61,893 nt of DNA from Anaerococcus vaginalis ATCC 51170 (GTDB lineage Bacteria > Bacillota > Clostridia > Tissierellales > Peptoniphilaceae): NCBI RefSeq assembly GCF_000163295.1, contig NZ_GG700527.1, forward strand, positions 1,642,469 through 1,704,361, given 5' to 3'. The translations under genes and the position numbers were made by a program. Below are positions 7,940 to 15,950 of the stretch, piece after piece (the stretch's first letter is position 1; every line of letters starts with the position of its first letter). Below the pieces are notes generated by a model. That model did not search any database and was not told the DNA's origin. It saw only the letters and a list, made by a program, of their open reading frames with translations.

Positions 7940-9544
7940 TTAAAATTGATATATTTTTTTATTTTTTATTTTTAATTTTCTATTAAATGAATTTAACAAA
8001 TTAGGATTTGTTGAATGGCTTACGCAAATAATTATTTTATTTTCTATCTCTTTAATTATTTGAGCTACTAAATTTTCATTATATATATCAAGACCTGATG
8101 TTACTTCATCAATAATAATCATAGACTTATCTGAATAAATAGCTCTAGCAAGATCTATCCTCTTTTTTTCTCCTCCCGAAAGAGTTGTTTTATCTATTTT
8201 GTAATTGAGATTTCTGTTTTTTATTAAATAATTTAGACCTACCATATCTAAAATTTTTAAACACCTATCATAATTTTTGTCCTCATCAAACAAAGTTATA
8301 TTATCTATTATTGATCCAGTAAAAATAATTGTATCTTGAGGGATGAAATATATATTTTCATAATAAGATTTTTTATTCAATTGAGATAGGGCATATCCAT
8401 TTATAAATATTTTCTTATTCTCATTTGCGAACATTCCTAAAATCAAATTGAGAAAACTAGATTTTCCACTTCCACTATCTCCTAATATAAGATATTTATT
8501 ACCAGATTTAATTTCCAAATTTATATTTTTTATTATGCAATTATTCGCAAATTTCAGATCAATATTATCAATTATTAACTTGTCAATTTTTCCTATCTCT
8601 ATAGTTGCTTTATCTATATTAGTTTCTTCTAAATATTCTAAATATTTATCAAAAATTTTTTTAGATGAAATAATTCCACTATATGAATCTGCAATTGACT
8701 GAATAGGACCTGCTATTGTTATCATAAGTGTTGTCATAGCAATTAGCGATGGTAAATCTATCAAATTTTTATATACAAAAAATCCTCCGATTATCCAAGT
8801 TCCTGAATATAATATATTTCCCAAACCATAACTTATGGCAAATGTTTTTGCCAATGATGATTCAAAAATAATAGATTTATCTTTCAAAATATCTGCTAAT
8901 TCGCCTAGTTTATTATTAAAATATGAGCCTAGCTTTGATATTTTTATAAATAAAATATTTTCTGAAAATTCATCAAAATTTTCAAGATAAGCACTCTTAG
9001 AATCAAGTTCTTCTTCTTTTTTATTGGATAAAATTTTTCTAGAAATAAAAGGTGATAAAAATGGTATAAATGAGAATAATAGCATTATAAAAGTTAAAGT
9101 TCCTTGTATATAAATAGCTGATAAAAGAGATATAAAAAACATAAATATATACAATAATGAAGATAAAATGCCATTAAAATAATTATTTATAGCTTCAAGA
9201 TCATTAATCATCTTGTTTTTTAAATCTTTTTTGTAATCCAAATTAAGATATGATATATCTTCCCTATCAATTTTTATAATCAAATCCTCCCTAAGTTTTT
9301 TAATTATATTATTAATAATTTTAGATTTAAATTTTCTAGGAAAATAATCAAACATAGCTTCAATAGTTAAATATGGAATTGCTATAAAACCCAAAAAAAT
9401 AAGCTTTTTAAATTCCTTAGATACAGCAAAAAAAGTTAATTTTTGATACAAAAAAGCAGTACCCGCACTTAAAATTGCCGCAAAAAAACAAATAATAATA
9501 TAAATAATTAAATTTTTTTTATTTTCTAATAAATATTTTCTCAT
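7940..9544 (-). CDS. ABC exporter, fused membrane and ATPase domains
   Basis: A 534-residue half-transporter. Residues 1-300 hold about six hydrophobic membrane segments. The ATPase shows Walker A GDSGSGKSS (near 353), a Q-loop in FIPQD, the signature LSGGEKKRIDLARAI, Walker B MIIIDEVTSGLD and the H-loop VSHS. No N-terminal peptidase domain is present. The start lies 4 bases after the stop of a truncated radical-SAM/SPASM-like frame, the arrangement seen in RiPP (modified peptide) clusters. Export of a modified peptide is therefore plausible, but the substrate cannot be read from the sequence. The protein is very rich in Lys and Ile, as expected from its AT-rich DNA. Confidence 0.85.
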   Translation of the reverse strand: MRKYLLENKKNLIIYIIICFFAAILSAGTAFLYQKLTFFAVSKEFKKLIFLGFIAIPYLTIEAMFDYFPRKFKSKIINNIIKKLREDLIIKIDREDISYLNLDYKKDLKNKMINDLEAINNYFNGILSSLLYIFMFFISLLSAIYIQGTLTFIMLLFSFIPFLSPFISRKILSNKKEEELDSKSAYLENFDEFSENILFIKISKLGSYFNNKLGELADILKDKSIIFESSLAKTFAISYGLGNILYSGTWIIGGFFVYKNLIDLPSLIAMTTLMITIAGPIQSIADSYSGIISSKKIFDKYLEYLEETNIDKATIEIGKIDKLIIDNIDLKFANNCIIKNINLEIKSGNKYLILGDSGSGKSSFLNLILGMFANENKKIFINGYALSQLNKKSYYENIYFIPQDTIIFTGSIIDNITLFDEDKNYDRCLKILDMVGLNYLIKNRNLNYKIDKTTLSGGEKKRIDLARAIYSDKSMIIIDEVTSGLDIYNENLVAQIIKEIENKIIICVSHSTNPNLLNSFNRKLKIKNKKIYQF

Positions 9545-9548
9545 AATA

Positions 9549-9779
9549 TCACATATCTAAAAAGAATTTAGAATTACCCTTTCTAATCTTCTTAACATAT
9601 TCTTTAATATAGTAATTAAAATCATAAGCATTGTTTGTACTACATTTGTAATTATTACAATATATTAATCCTCTACAAAAACCATAATCATTACAGTTTT
9701 TGAATCTAAAATGTTCTTTTGAATTCTTATTAATGTTAAAAATTTCGAAAAAATATGGTTTAAAATAGACTAAGCTATT
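9549..9779 (-). pseudogene. C-terminal remnant of a radical-SAM/SPASM-like maturase
   Basis: An open frame of 76 codons ends with TGA at 9549-9551. It has no ATG, GTG or TTG start before the upstream in-frame stop (9780-9782). Four cysteines lie in FKNCNDYGFCRGLIYC and NNYKC, and CRG-L-IYC resembles the SPASM auxiliary Fe-S motif of peptide-modifying radical SAM enzymes. A basic tail follows. The frame runs back into the terminator hairpin of the RDD gene, so everything upstream, including any CxxxCxxC radical SAM core and precursor peptide, is gone. A start with ATT or a non-SPASM Cys-rich peptide are less likely alternatives. Confidence 0.5.
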
Positions 9780-9790
9780 TTAAACCATAT
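9753..9790 (-). terminator. Terminator of the sppA-RDD operon
   Basis: A perfect 16-bp inverted repeat, ATATGGTTTAAAATAG with CTATTTTAAACCATAT and a 6-base loop. Six T residues follow on the minus strand. It starts 3 bases beyond the RDD gene's stop. Confidence 0.9.
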
Positions 9791-9792
9791 TT

Positions 9793-10287
9793 TTAATTTT
9801 CAAAAAGATAATCTACCACATCATCTTTTATAACAACCGTATCAACCAACATATCTGCCAAAGATTGTTTGTTTGGGCTAAATCCTATAATTAGGTACAA
9901 AATTTTTATAAAATTTTGAATATATCTTGCGAAAACTTCTCTTACCAAACAATCAAAAAAACTAAGTTTTTCATCATTTAAAGAAATAACCCTAATTCCC
10001 ATCGCCATTTTTCCTAAAGTTTGGCCCTTGTTCAAATAAGTTAAGATGAAAAAATATAACAAACAAATTCCTGTTTCAATCAACGGATTTATTTCTATAT
10101 TCATAATTGTTAAATCCGTTTTTATTTGAAAAATTTTCATAATAATATTTGAAAAAGAATAGGCAACTATAGAGTCTATTGTAAAAGCCACAAGTCTTAG
10201 GAAAAAACCAGCATAGGCAAATTGAGGTATGGAGATTGTCTTTTGTACATTCAAAGAGTTGTTTTCAATTGTTTCCATATTTTCCAT
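9793..10287 (-). CDS. RDD-family membrane protein
   Basis: A 164-residue integral membrane protein. FAYAGFFLRLVAFTIDS (residues 23-39) carries the Arg-Asp pair typical of the RDD domain. About three to four hydrophobic segments follow, and GQTLGKMAMGIRVI is the second family signature. The function of RDD proteins is poorly defined. The gene sits 8 bases downstream of sppA in the same operon, so a link to membrane-protein turnover is possible but only inferred from context. Confidence 0.8.
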   Translation of the reverse strand: MENMETIENNSLNVQKTISIPQFAYAGFFLRLVAFTIDSIVAYSFSNIIMKIFQIKTDLTIMNIEINPLIETGICLLYFFILTYLNKGQTLGKMAMGIRVISLNDEKLSFFDCLVREVFARYIQNFIKILYLIIGFSPNKQSLADMLVDTVVIKDDVVDYLFEN

Positions 10288-10295
10288 AATTTCAC

Positions 10296-11297
10296 CTATT
10301 TCCCATAATAATACATTGGTAGTGGAGATTCTTTTTCCATTAATTCTTTCAAAACTGAAAGATCAGATGAAGAATTTTTTTCTACTAAATTTTGTGCTTT
10401 TGAAAATAATTTTTTTAATGAATAATCACTTCCTTCATATTCAAAAACTTCTGGATTATTTAATTTATAATCTTTTTTCATATCTTCAATTGCATCATCA
10501 AGATTTCCAATTTTATCTACAAGACCATTGTTTTTAGCTTGAGCTCCATCATAAACTCTGCCGTCTGCAAGTTTTCTAACTTCATCTTCTTTCATAGATC
10601 TACCTTGAGATACAACTTTTATAAACCTATCAAATGACGAATTTATAAGGTCTTGGAAATATTTTTTTTGCTCATCGGTCATATCTTTTCCAAGAGAGCC
10701 TGCATCTTTCATCTTGCCTGTTGTAATATTTTGTTCTTTAATTCCATATTTTTCAAACAAACCTTGGAAAGATCTTGATGACATAATTACACCAATAGAA
10801 CCAGTTAAGGTTTCATTTGAAGCGTAAATTTTATCAGTTGGTGCAGAAATATAATATCCACCACTTGCAGCCATTGTCTTCATAACTGTAAATACAGGGA
10901 TTTTTTTGTCAGTTTGAATTTCTTTTATTTTGTTTGCAATTTGTTCAGAATTATAAACAGCTCCACCTGGAGAATTTACTTGCATAATTACACCCTTAAC
11001 AGAATCATCCTTGTTTATATCCTCAAGTTGTTCCATAAAAGAATCATAAACTTCTCCATCTCCAATTGCTCCCTCATAGGAAATAAGAGCAATTTTATTT
11101 TTCTTATCCCCATCTTCTACAATATTTTTATTTGCAGTAGCTGAAAAAGGATTAAACTGATTTAAATATTCATTTTTTAATTTATCAGCTTGTTTTTCAG
11201 ATATTTTATCGCTCCTATTTGATACAATAGAAGACGCTACTAACAAAAGTAGAGCAATAGCCACAGCTATCCATCTTTTGCCATTGTTTTTTTTCAT
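10296..11297 (-). CDS. sppA: Signal peptide peptidase SppA (S49)
   Basis: A 333-residue membrane-anchored serine protease that degrades leftover signal peptides. Residues 8-25 form one transmembrane helix. The Ser nucleophile is expected at S145 in MAASGGYYIS, and the general-base Lys at K197 in GKMKDAG, matching the 52-residue spacing of Bacillus subtilis SppA (Ser147/Lys199). The length is that of the short Gram-positive type. A promoter TTGATT-17-TATAGT can be read about 35 bp upstream. It is followed by the RDD gene. Confidence 0.93.
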   Translation of the reverse strand: MKKNNGKRWIAVAIALLLLVASSIVSNRSDKISEKQADKLKNEYLNQFNPFSATANKNIVEDGDKKNKIALISYEGAIGDGEVYDSFMEQLEDINKDDSVKGVIMQVNSPGGAVYNSEQIANKIKEIQTDKKIPVFTVMKTMAASGGYYISAPTDKIYASNETLTGSIGVIMSSRSFQGLFEKYGIKEQNITTGKMKDAGSLGKDMTDEQKKYFQDLINSSFDRFIKVVSQGRSMKEDEVRKLADGRVYDGAQAKNNGLVDKIGNLDDAIEDMKKDYKLNNPEVFEYEGSDYSLKKLFSKAQNLVEKNSSSDLSVLKELMEKESPLPMYYYGK

Positions 11298-11410
11298 ATT
11301 AACTCCTTTAATTTTATATTTTATAATAACACTATATTATTCTAAATTTAAAGAATCAAGGATAAGAAAATAAGTTTTGATTTTTTTTAACAATTGAGTA
11401 CAATGAAAAG

Positions 11411-11523
11411 GCAAGACAATTATCGTTGACACTAAGAGAAATTGTTTTTGTATAGTCTCTTAATTGAGACTATTTACATAAAGGATTTTTACCAAAAATC
11501 AAAAGGTAAAAGTCCATTTTTTT
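11411..11523 (+). ncRNA. Candidate small RNA between sppA and the murP terminator
   Basis: On the plus strand, TTGATT (11377-11382) and TACAAT (11399-11404) form a 16-bp-spaced promoter. A second TTGACA lies at 11426-11431. The predicted transcript has an ATAGTCTC/GAGACTAT hairpin (11452-11473) and ends in GGATTTTTACC/GGTAAAAGTCC (11483-11493/11505-11515) followed by seven Ts. No ORF fits inside. It runs opposite to both neighbouring genes, so the terminator is not explained by either. The family is unknown. Confidence 0.45.
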
Positions 11524-11593
11524 GTATGTTTTTAAAAACTTATTAATTTTTTATTTAAAATAATTTTTATTTCAAAGAAATTTTTGCAAAAAA

Positions 11594-11615
11594 AATCCTG
11601 CCCTAAGGCAAGATT
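11594..11615 (-). terminator. murP terminator
   Basis: AATCTTGCC and GGCAGGATT on the minus strand form a 9-bp stem with a 4-base loop and one G-U pair, followed by a run of T. It lies 14 bases after the murP stop. Confidence 0.85.
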
Positions 11616-11629
11616 ATTTTTTTATTTAA

Positions 11630-13069
11630 TTAAAATTTAAAGTCTATACTATCTACTATGTCTTCCCCGTCTATATATTTTTTATCTATTCCAAATAAAT
11701 ATGTTAGTATAAATCCTCCAACATATCCACCTAGAAGTCCAAATATATATCCTAGGGCTTTTCCATTATAAATTAGTGGAATTAGTGCAAGTCCACTTGG
11801 TCCTACAGCTGTTGCTCCGATTGATCCTATTGCACCAATTATTGCTCCACCTACTCCTCCACCAAGACAAGCTGTTATAAATGCTTTTCCCATTGGTAGA
11901 GTTAAGGCATAAATTAATGGTTCTCCAATTCCTAAAATTCCAACTGGCAATCCACCTTTTGCTATTTCTGTTAATCTTTTATTTTTTCTACATTTTACAA
12001 GTATTGCTATTGCAGCTCCAACTTGTCCTGCTCCTGCCATGGCAAGAATTGGCAATAAATATGTTGCGCCTTGTTGTTCAATCATTGCAATGTGGATTGG
12101 TGTTAAAATTTGATGTAGTCCTAGCATTACCATTGGTAAAAATACTGCACCAAGAATAAATCCAGCAACCGCTCCGCCTAATTCTATTACAGAGTTAATT
12201 ATTCCTATAAGTCCATTTGATATTAATCCTGCTATTGGCATTATTATAAATATTGTCAAAATTCCTGTAACTAATAAGGATATTGTTGGAACAATAATTA
12301 TATCTAGTGAATCTGGAATTATATTGTGAAGGGCATTTTCAATTTTTACAAGTATAAATACTGCAAGAATTACTCCAATTACTCCACCTTGTCCTGGTAG
12401 TAGGGCTGAATCTAAAAACATATTTTTTAATGGCTCTTCTGGATTCATTGCTGAAAGATATACCATTCCTCCAATTACTCCACCCAAGCCTTCGTTTCCT
12501 TTAAAGACTCTTGCTGCATTTATTCCTATAAATATATTCAAATATCCATAAAGTCCGGTTTTTATTATATTTAAAACTTGAAGTACTGCTCCAAAATTTT
12601 CTTGTGAAAGTGAACCTGCTGTTATCATATTTTGCATAACAGAGGCAATACCACCTATTAGTCCTGCTCCTACAAAAGCTGGTATTAATGGAACGAAAAT
12701 TGATGCTATTGTTGCAGAAAATGATTTGAATTTTGATTTATTTTGTTTTTCTTTTACTTTTGCTTTATTTTCTCTAGTTCTTTTTTCTATATCGCTTTTT
12801 ATTTCTTCAGAAAATTTTGCATTTGCCATATTTGACATTTCTTTTGCTATTTTTTCACTTTTGCCAGGGCCAGTTACTATTTGAATTTGTTCGCCTTTTA
12901 AAACTCCCAAAACTCCATCAATTTTTTCAATTTCTTTGAAATTTACCTTGCTTTCATCTACAACTTTTACCCTTACTCTTGTCATACAATTTATAACTTC
13001 TGTTATATTATCTTTTCCACCAAAATTTTCTATAAGGTCTGTGGCGATTTTTTTGTTATCTTGTTTCAT
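11630..13069 (-). CDS. murP: PTS EIIBC component, N-acetylmuramic acid type
   Basis: A 479-residue PTS permease with an N-terminal EIIB domain whose phosphocysteine is C28 in INCMTRVRV. A charged linker (residues 85-112) and an EIIC membrane domain of about ten hydrophobic segments follow. There is no EIIA domain, as in known MurP proteins, so a generic glucose-type EIIA elsewhere must phosphorylate it. Its start overlaps the murQ stop by 4 bases, and murQ, mupG and murR lie upstream, which sets the substrate as MurNAc or MurNAc-GlcNAc rather than glucose or sucrose. Imported sugar would arrive as the 6-phosphate. Confidence 0.85.
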   Translation of the reverse strand: MKQDNKKIATDLIENFGGKDNITEVINCMTRVRVKVVDESKVNFKEIEKIDGVLGVLKGEQIQIVTGPGKSEKIAKEMSNMANAKFSEEIKSDIEKRTRENKAKVKEKQNKSKFKSFSATIASIFVPLIPAFVGAGLIGGIASVMQNMITAGSLSQENFGAVLQVLNIIKTGLYGYLNIFIGINAARVFKGNEGLGGVIGGMVYLSAMNPEEPLKNMFLDSALLPGQGGVIGVILAVFILVKIENALHNIIPDSLDIIIVPTISLLVTGILTIFIIMPIAGLISNGLIGIINSVIELGGAVAGFILGAVFLPMVMLGLHQILTPIHIAMIEQQGATYLLPILAMAGAGQVGAAIAILVKCRKNKRLTEIAKGGLPVGILGIGEPLIYALTLPMGKAFITACLGGGVGGAIIGAIGSIGATAVGPSGLALIPLIYNGKALGYIFGLLGGYVGGFILTYLFGIDKKYIDGEDIVDSIDFKF

Positions 13070-13953
13070 TGTATTCCCTTTCTTAAAAATCCTTCGTTTT
13101 CTTCCAACAATTCAAGCGCTTCTTTTTTGCTAATTGATTTTTTTTCCATTAAAATTGCACATTTTACCCTGCCATCTGCATCATCTAGTAATTTTTCTGC
13201 ATGATTTTTATCGATATTGCAAATATCTTCAATCATTTTCAAAGCCCTATTTTTTAATTTCTCATTTGATACCCTAAGATCAACCATAAGATTATCGTAA
13301 ACTTTTCCAATTCTTACCATTGAAGTTGTTGAAATCATATTCAAAACCATTTTTGTTGCAGTCCCTGCTTTCATTCTAGTAGAACCTGTCAAAACTTCGC
13401 TTCCTGTGTCTATTTCTATTGGATACTCTGCAAATTTTGAAATTTCAGAACCTATGTTGCAAGTTATCGAACCTGTTTTTGCTCCAAGTTTTTTTGCATA
13501 TTTTAATGCCCCAATAACATAAGGTGTTCTTCCACTGCTTGCTATTCCTACAAGCAAATCATCTTTTGTAAATCCATGGTCTATCAAATCTTTTTTTGCC
13601 AAATTTTCATCATCTTCTGCGTTTTCAATTGGATTTCTTAGTGCCTTATCTCCTCCTGCAATAATTCCTTTTATCATATTTTTATCTACGGAAAAAGTTG
13701 GAAATGCTTCAGATGCATCCAAAACTCCAAGTCTTCCGCTAGTTCCTGCGCCAATATAATATAAATGACCGCCCTTTTTAAATACATCTACAATAGCATC
13801 TGTTAATTTTTCAATATCTGGGATTTTTTCGCCAACTTTTTTAGCTATTGTCATATCTTCATTATTAATTATTTTTAAAATTTCTAGAGTTGACTTGGTG
13901 TCCAAACCCTTGCTCTTGTTATTTCTTGATTCTGTTGATGACAAGTCTATCAC
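13066..13953 (-). CDS. murQ: N-acetylmuramic acid 6-phosphate etherase
   Basis: A 295-residue SIS-domain lyase that removes D-lactate from MurNAc-6-phosphate to give GlcNAc-6-phosphate. Family signatures are clear: GAGTSGRLGVLDASE (the Glu is the expected catalytic residue), GIASSGRTPYVIGA and TGSTRMKAGTATK. The frame overlaps the end of mupG by 35 bases and the start of murP by 4, so the three genes are translationally coupled. No nagA or nagB is in the window. Confidence 0.95.
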   Translation of the reverse strand: MIDLSSTESRNNKSKGLDTKSTLEILKIINNEDMTIAKKVGEKIPDIEKLTDAIVDVFKKGGHLYYIGAGTSGRLGVLDASEAFPTFSVDKNMIKGIIAGGDKALRNPIENAEDDENLAKKDLIDHGFTKDDLLVGIASSGRTPYVIGALKYAKKLGAKTGSITCNIGSEISKFAEYPIEIDTGSEVLTGSTRMKAGTATKMVLNMISTTSMVRIGKVYDNLMVDLRVSNEKLKNRALKMIEDICNIDKNHAEKLLDDADGRVKCAILMEKKSISKKEALELLEENEGFLRKGIQ

Positions 13954-14917
13954 TTCCTCCTATCAAATCTAATATTCCAAGATGAGACTTATCTACATGT
14001 CCAATAATATTTCTCATCTTATCTTCTCCTATATCTTTTCTAATTATTTCAAGCTCTCCAGAATATCTTTTGGCATTTTTATTTAAAATTACTAAATCTC
14101 CCTTTTTTATTTTTCTATTATCGATTTTTTCAATCAATTTATAGGACCTTTTATTTCTTATCAAATAATCGCTTATATCCTCTCTAACTTCAATTTTTTT
14201 CAAATCTTTATAATCATCTTCCAAAAAAACATCTAAATTTATTAGCTTATTTTTCTCATAATCTTCTATATATTTTTTATTTTTTTGTGAGATTCCTTCA
14301 GATAACAAGAGATTTTTTATTTTATACTTTCTTCTAAGTTTCAAATAAGAATAATAAGGATTTTCCCACCTATCTTCTTCCAAAGTTGGAAGACTTTCAA
14401 ACATTGGTCCCCTAAAATTATTATCTCCTTGAAAAAAAGCAAAAATATCAATGCCGAATGCTTTTAACATTTGATTTTTTTTAATAAATTCATCACTTCC
14501 AAGTCCTGAATAAGCAAGAGGATAATAATTATGCCAAGCACTAATATTTGAAAAATTCGAATTTTTTTCTTTCAAATCCATTAGATTATTATAATCTATG
14601 GTCGATGCATTTATAGCCAATTTATTTTTTTTAGATAATTTTGCTATAAGTTCATTATTAAATCCAAAATCTAGCCTTATTATTATGTTTAAACCTAAAA
14701 GTTTAGGAAATTTTTTTAAAACTTCTCCATTTAAATCTACACAAACTTTCGTTTTTGAATTTTTTAATATATCTAAAAGCCACAATAATTTATCCATATT
14801 CTCATCTTCCAGAGGATAGTGCATAGATGTAAATAAAAAATCATAATTTTTAAATTCTTCTAGCTTTTTTATAATTTCATCTTTATTTTGATTAAGATAC
14901 AAACTAAAACCTAACAT
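13919..14917 (-). CDS. mupG: 6-phospho-N-acetylmuramidase (DUF871)
   Basis: A 332-residue DUF871 protein. The N-terminal barrel starts LGFSLYLNQNKDEI and has the FTSMHYPLED segment typical of the family; a smaller C-terminal domain follows. Staphylococcus aureus MupG of this family splits MurNAc-6P-GlcNAc into MurNAc-6P and GlcNAc, and its gene also sits with murQ, murP and murR. Here it is the first gene after the MurR-like operator, consistent with import of the whole disaccharide. The start has GGAAG about 5 bases upstream. Assignment rests on family resemblance plus context. Confidence 0.8.
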   Translation of the reverse strand: MLGFSLYLNQNKDEIIKKLEEFKNYDFLFTSMHYPLEDENMDKLLWLLDILKNSKTKVCVDLNGEVLKKFPKLLGLNIIIRLDFGFNNELIAKLSKKNKLAINASTIDYNNLMDLKEKNSNFSNISAWHNYYPLAYSGLGSDEFIKKNQMLKAFGIDIFAFFQGDNNFRGPMFESLPTLEEDRWENPYYSYLKLRRKYKIKNLLLSEGISQKNKKYIEDYEKNKLINLDVFLEDDYKDLKKIEVREDISDYLIRNKRSYKLIEKIDNRKIKKGDLVILNKNAKRYSGELEIIRKDIGEDKMRNIIGHVDKSHLGILDLIGGSDRLVINRIKK

Positions 14918-14958
14918 AAATACTTCCTTTTTCTCCTAGAAAAGCTTTTCACATTTAC

Positions 14959-14993
14959 ATTATAAAACACTTGAAATAAAATTTCAAGTGTTT
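14959..14993 (-). promoter_or_regulatory. mupG-murQ-murP promoter with overlapping operator
   Basis: TTGAAA (14982-14987) and TATAAT (14959-14964) are 17 bp apart on the minus strand. AAACACTTGAAAT and ATTTCAAGTGTTT form a perfect 13-bp inverted repeat around 3 bases (14965-14993), covering the -35 box and the spacer. A dimer bound there would block RNA polymerase, so this is the likely MurR operator. It could also act as a terminator for murR. A second palindrome, GAAAAGCTTTTC (14939-14950), lies in the leader. Confidence 0.75.
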
Positions 14994-15009
14994 CTTTACA
15001 TTTTTAAAA

Positions 15010-15849
15010 TTAAATTTTAAGTTTATCTGTAAATTCTTTGGTAACTTTTAAATTATCTACTACATAATCATAATTTAATCCTATATAAGAAAAATATAAA
15101 ATATCCGTTATGATTAGAGATGAAAATCTCGACGCAATTGCTCCATACCTAATTTCTTTTTCACTTGATGGAATTTTTATAAAAACATCGGAATCTTTTG
15201 CAAGTTTTGAATTTTCATTTTTGCTTATACTTATAAGAGAGGCTCCCTTAATTTTCGCATAATTAAATGATTCCAAGACTTCTTTTGTTTTTGCCCCATA
15301 AGTTATTGCAATTAAAAGATCATTTTTTCCTATATGAGAAATTCTTGAAAGATTTGTATGGGCGTCTTTCTCATAGTACACATCTGCCCCTGCCCTTAAT
15401 AATTTATAATAAAAATCTTCGCATATAAGTCCAGAACCTGCCACTCCTGAAAGATAAATTTTTTTAGCCTTATTTAAAATTTGGCACGCCTTTTCGATTT
15501 TTTCTTCATCTATTAATGCATAAGTTTTTTCTATTGTTTTTTGTATATTTGCCTTAGACTTATTTATTATATCCTTTGTTTTGTCAGATTTTTTTATTTC
15601 ATCTTCTATAAAATCACTTTCTTCTTCAAAGGCTTTTGCAATTGATATTTTCATATCCACAAAGGAATTATAGCCGATTTTTTTTACAAATCTTGTAACA
15701 GCAGCCTGAGATGATTTTGTATTTTTTGCAAGGTCAATACTCGATTGTTTTATTATCAAGTCCTTGTTGTTTAATATATAAGATGCAATATTTTTATCTG
15801 TCTGAGTAAAACTATCTTTTTTATCTTCAATTCTAATTATATATTCCAT
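15010..15849 (-). CDS. murR: RpiR-family regulator of the MurNAc locus
   Basis: A 279-residue RpiR-type regulator. Residues 1-75 hold the HTH domain with the family segment SQAAVTRFVKKIGYNSF, and residues 125-250 form a SIS domain (IYLSGVAGSGLICEDF) that binds a phosphosugar, here probably MurNAc-6-phosphate. It lies upstream of mupG with the palindromic operator between them, and reads in the same direction. The symbol is given from context; the ligand is inferred. Confidence 0.8.
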   Translation of the reverse strand: MEYIIRIEDKKDSFTQTDKNIASYILNNKDLIIKQSSIDLAKNTKSSQAAVTRFVKKIGYNSFVDMKISIAKAFEEESDFIEDEIKKSDKTKDIINKSKANIQKTIEKTYALIDEEKIEKACQILNKAKKIYLSGVAGSGLICEDFYYKLLRAGADVYYEKDAHTNLSRISHIGKNDLLIAITYGAKTKEVLESFNYAKIKGASLISISKNENSKLAKDSDVFIKIPSSEKEIRYGAIASRFSSLIITDILYFSYIGLNYDYVVDNLKVTKEFTDKLKI

Positions 15850-15924
15850 ATAAACCTCAAAACCTCAAAACATTTAATTTGAAGTTAATTTTATTTTCTA
15901 TTTTTAATCTTTTTCCCTTAAAAC

Positions 15925-15949
15925 AAAAAGAGCCAATTAGGCTCTTTTT
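15925..15949 (-). terminator. ftsH terminator
   Basis: AAAAAGAGCC and GGCTCTTTTT form a perfect 10-bp stem with a 5-base loop, directly after the ftsH stop, followed by T-rich sequence on the minus strand. Confidence 0.9.
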
Positions 15950-15950
15950 A

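Noticed and set aside
14939-14950. GAAAAGCTTTTC as a CcpA cre site for the mupG operon
   Set aside because: The central CG of the cre consensus is GC here; it is only a plain palindrome.
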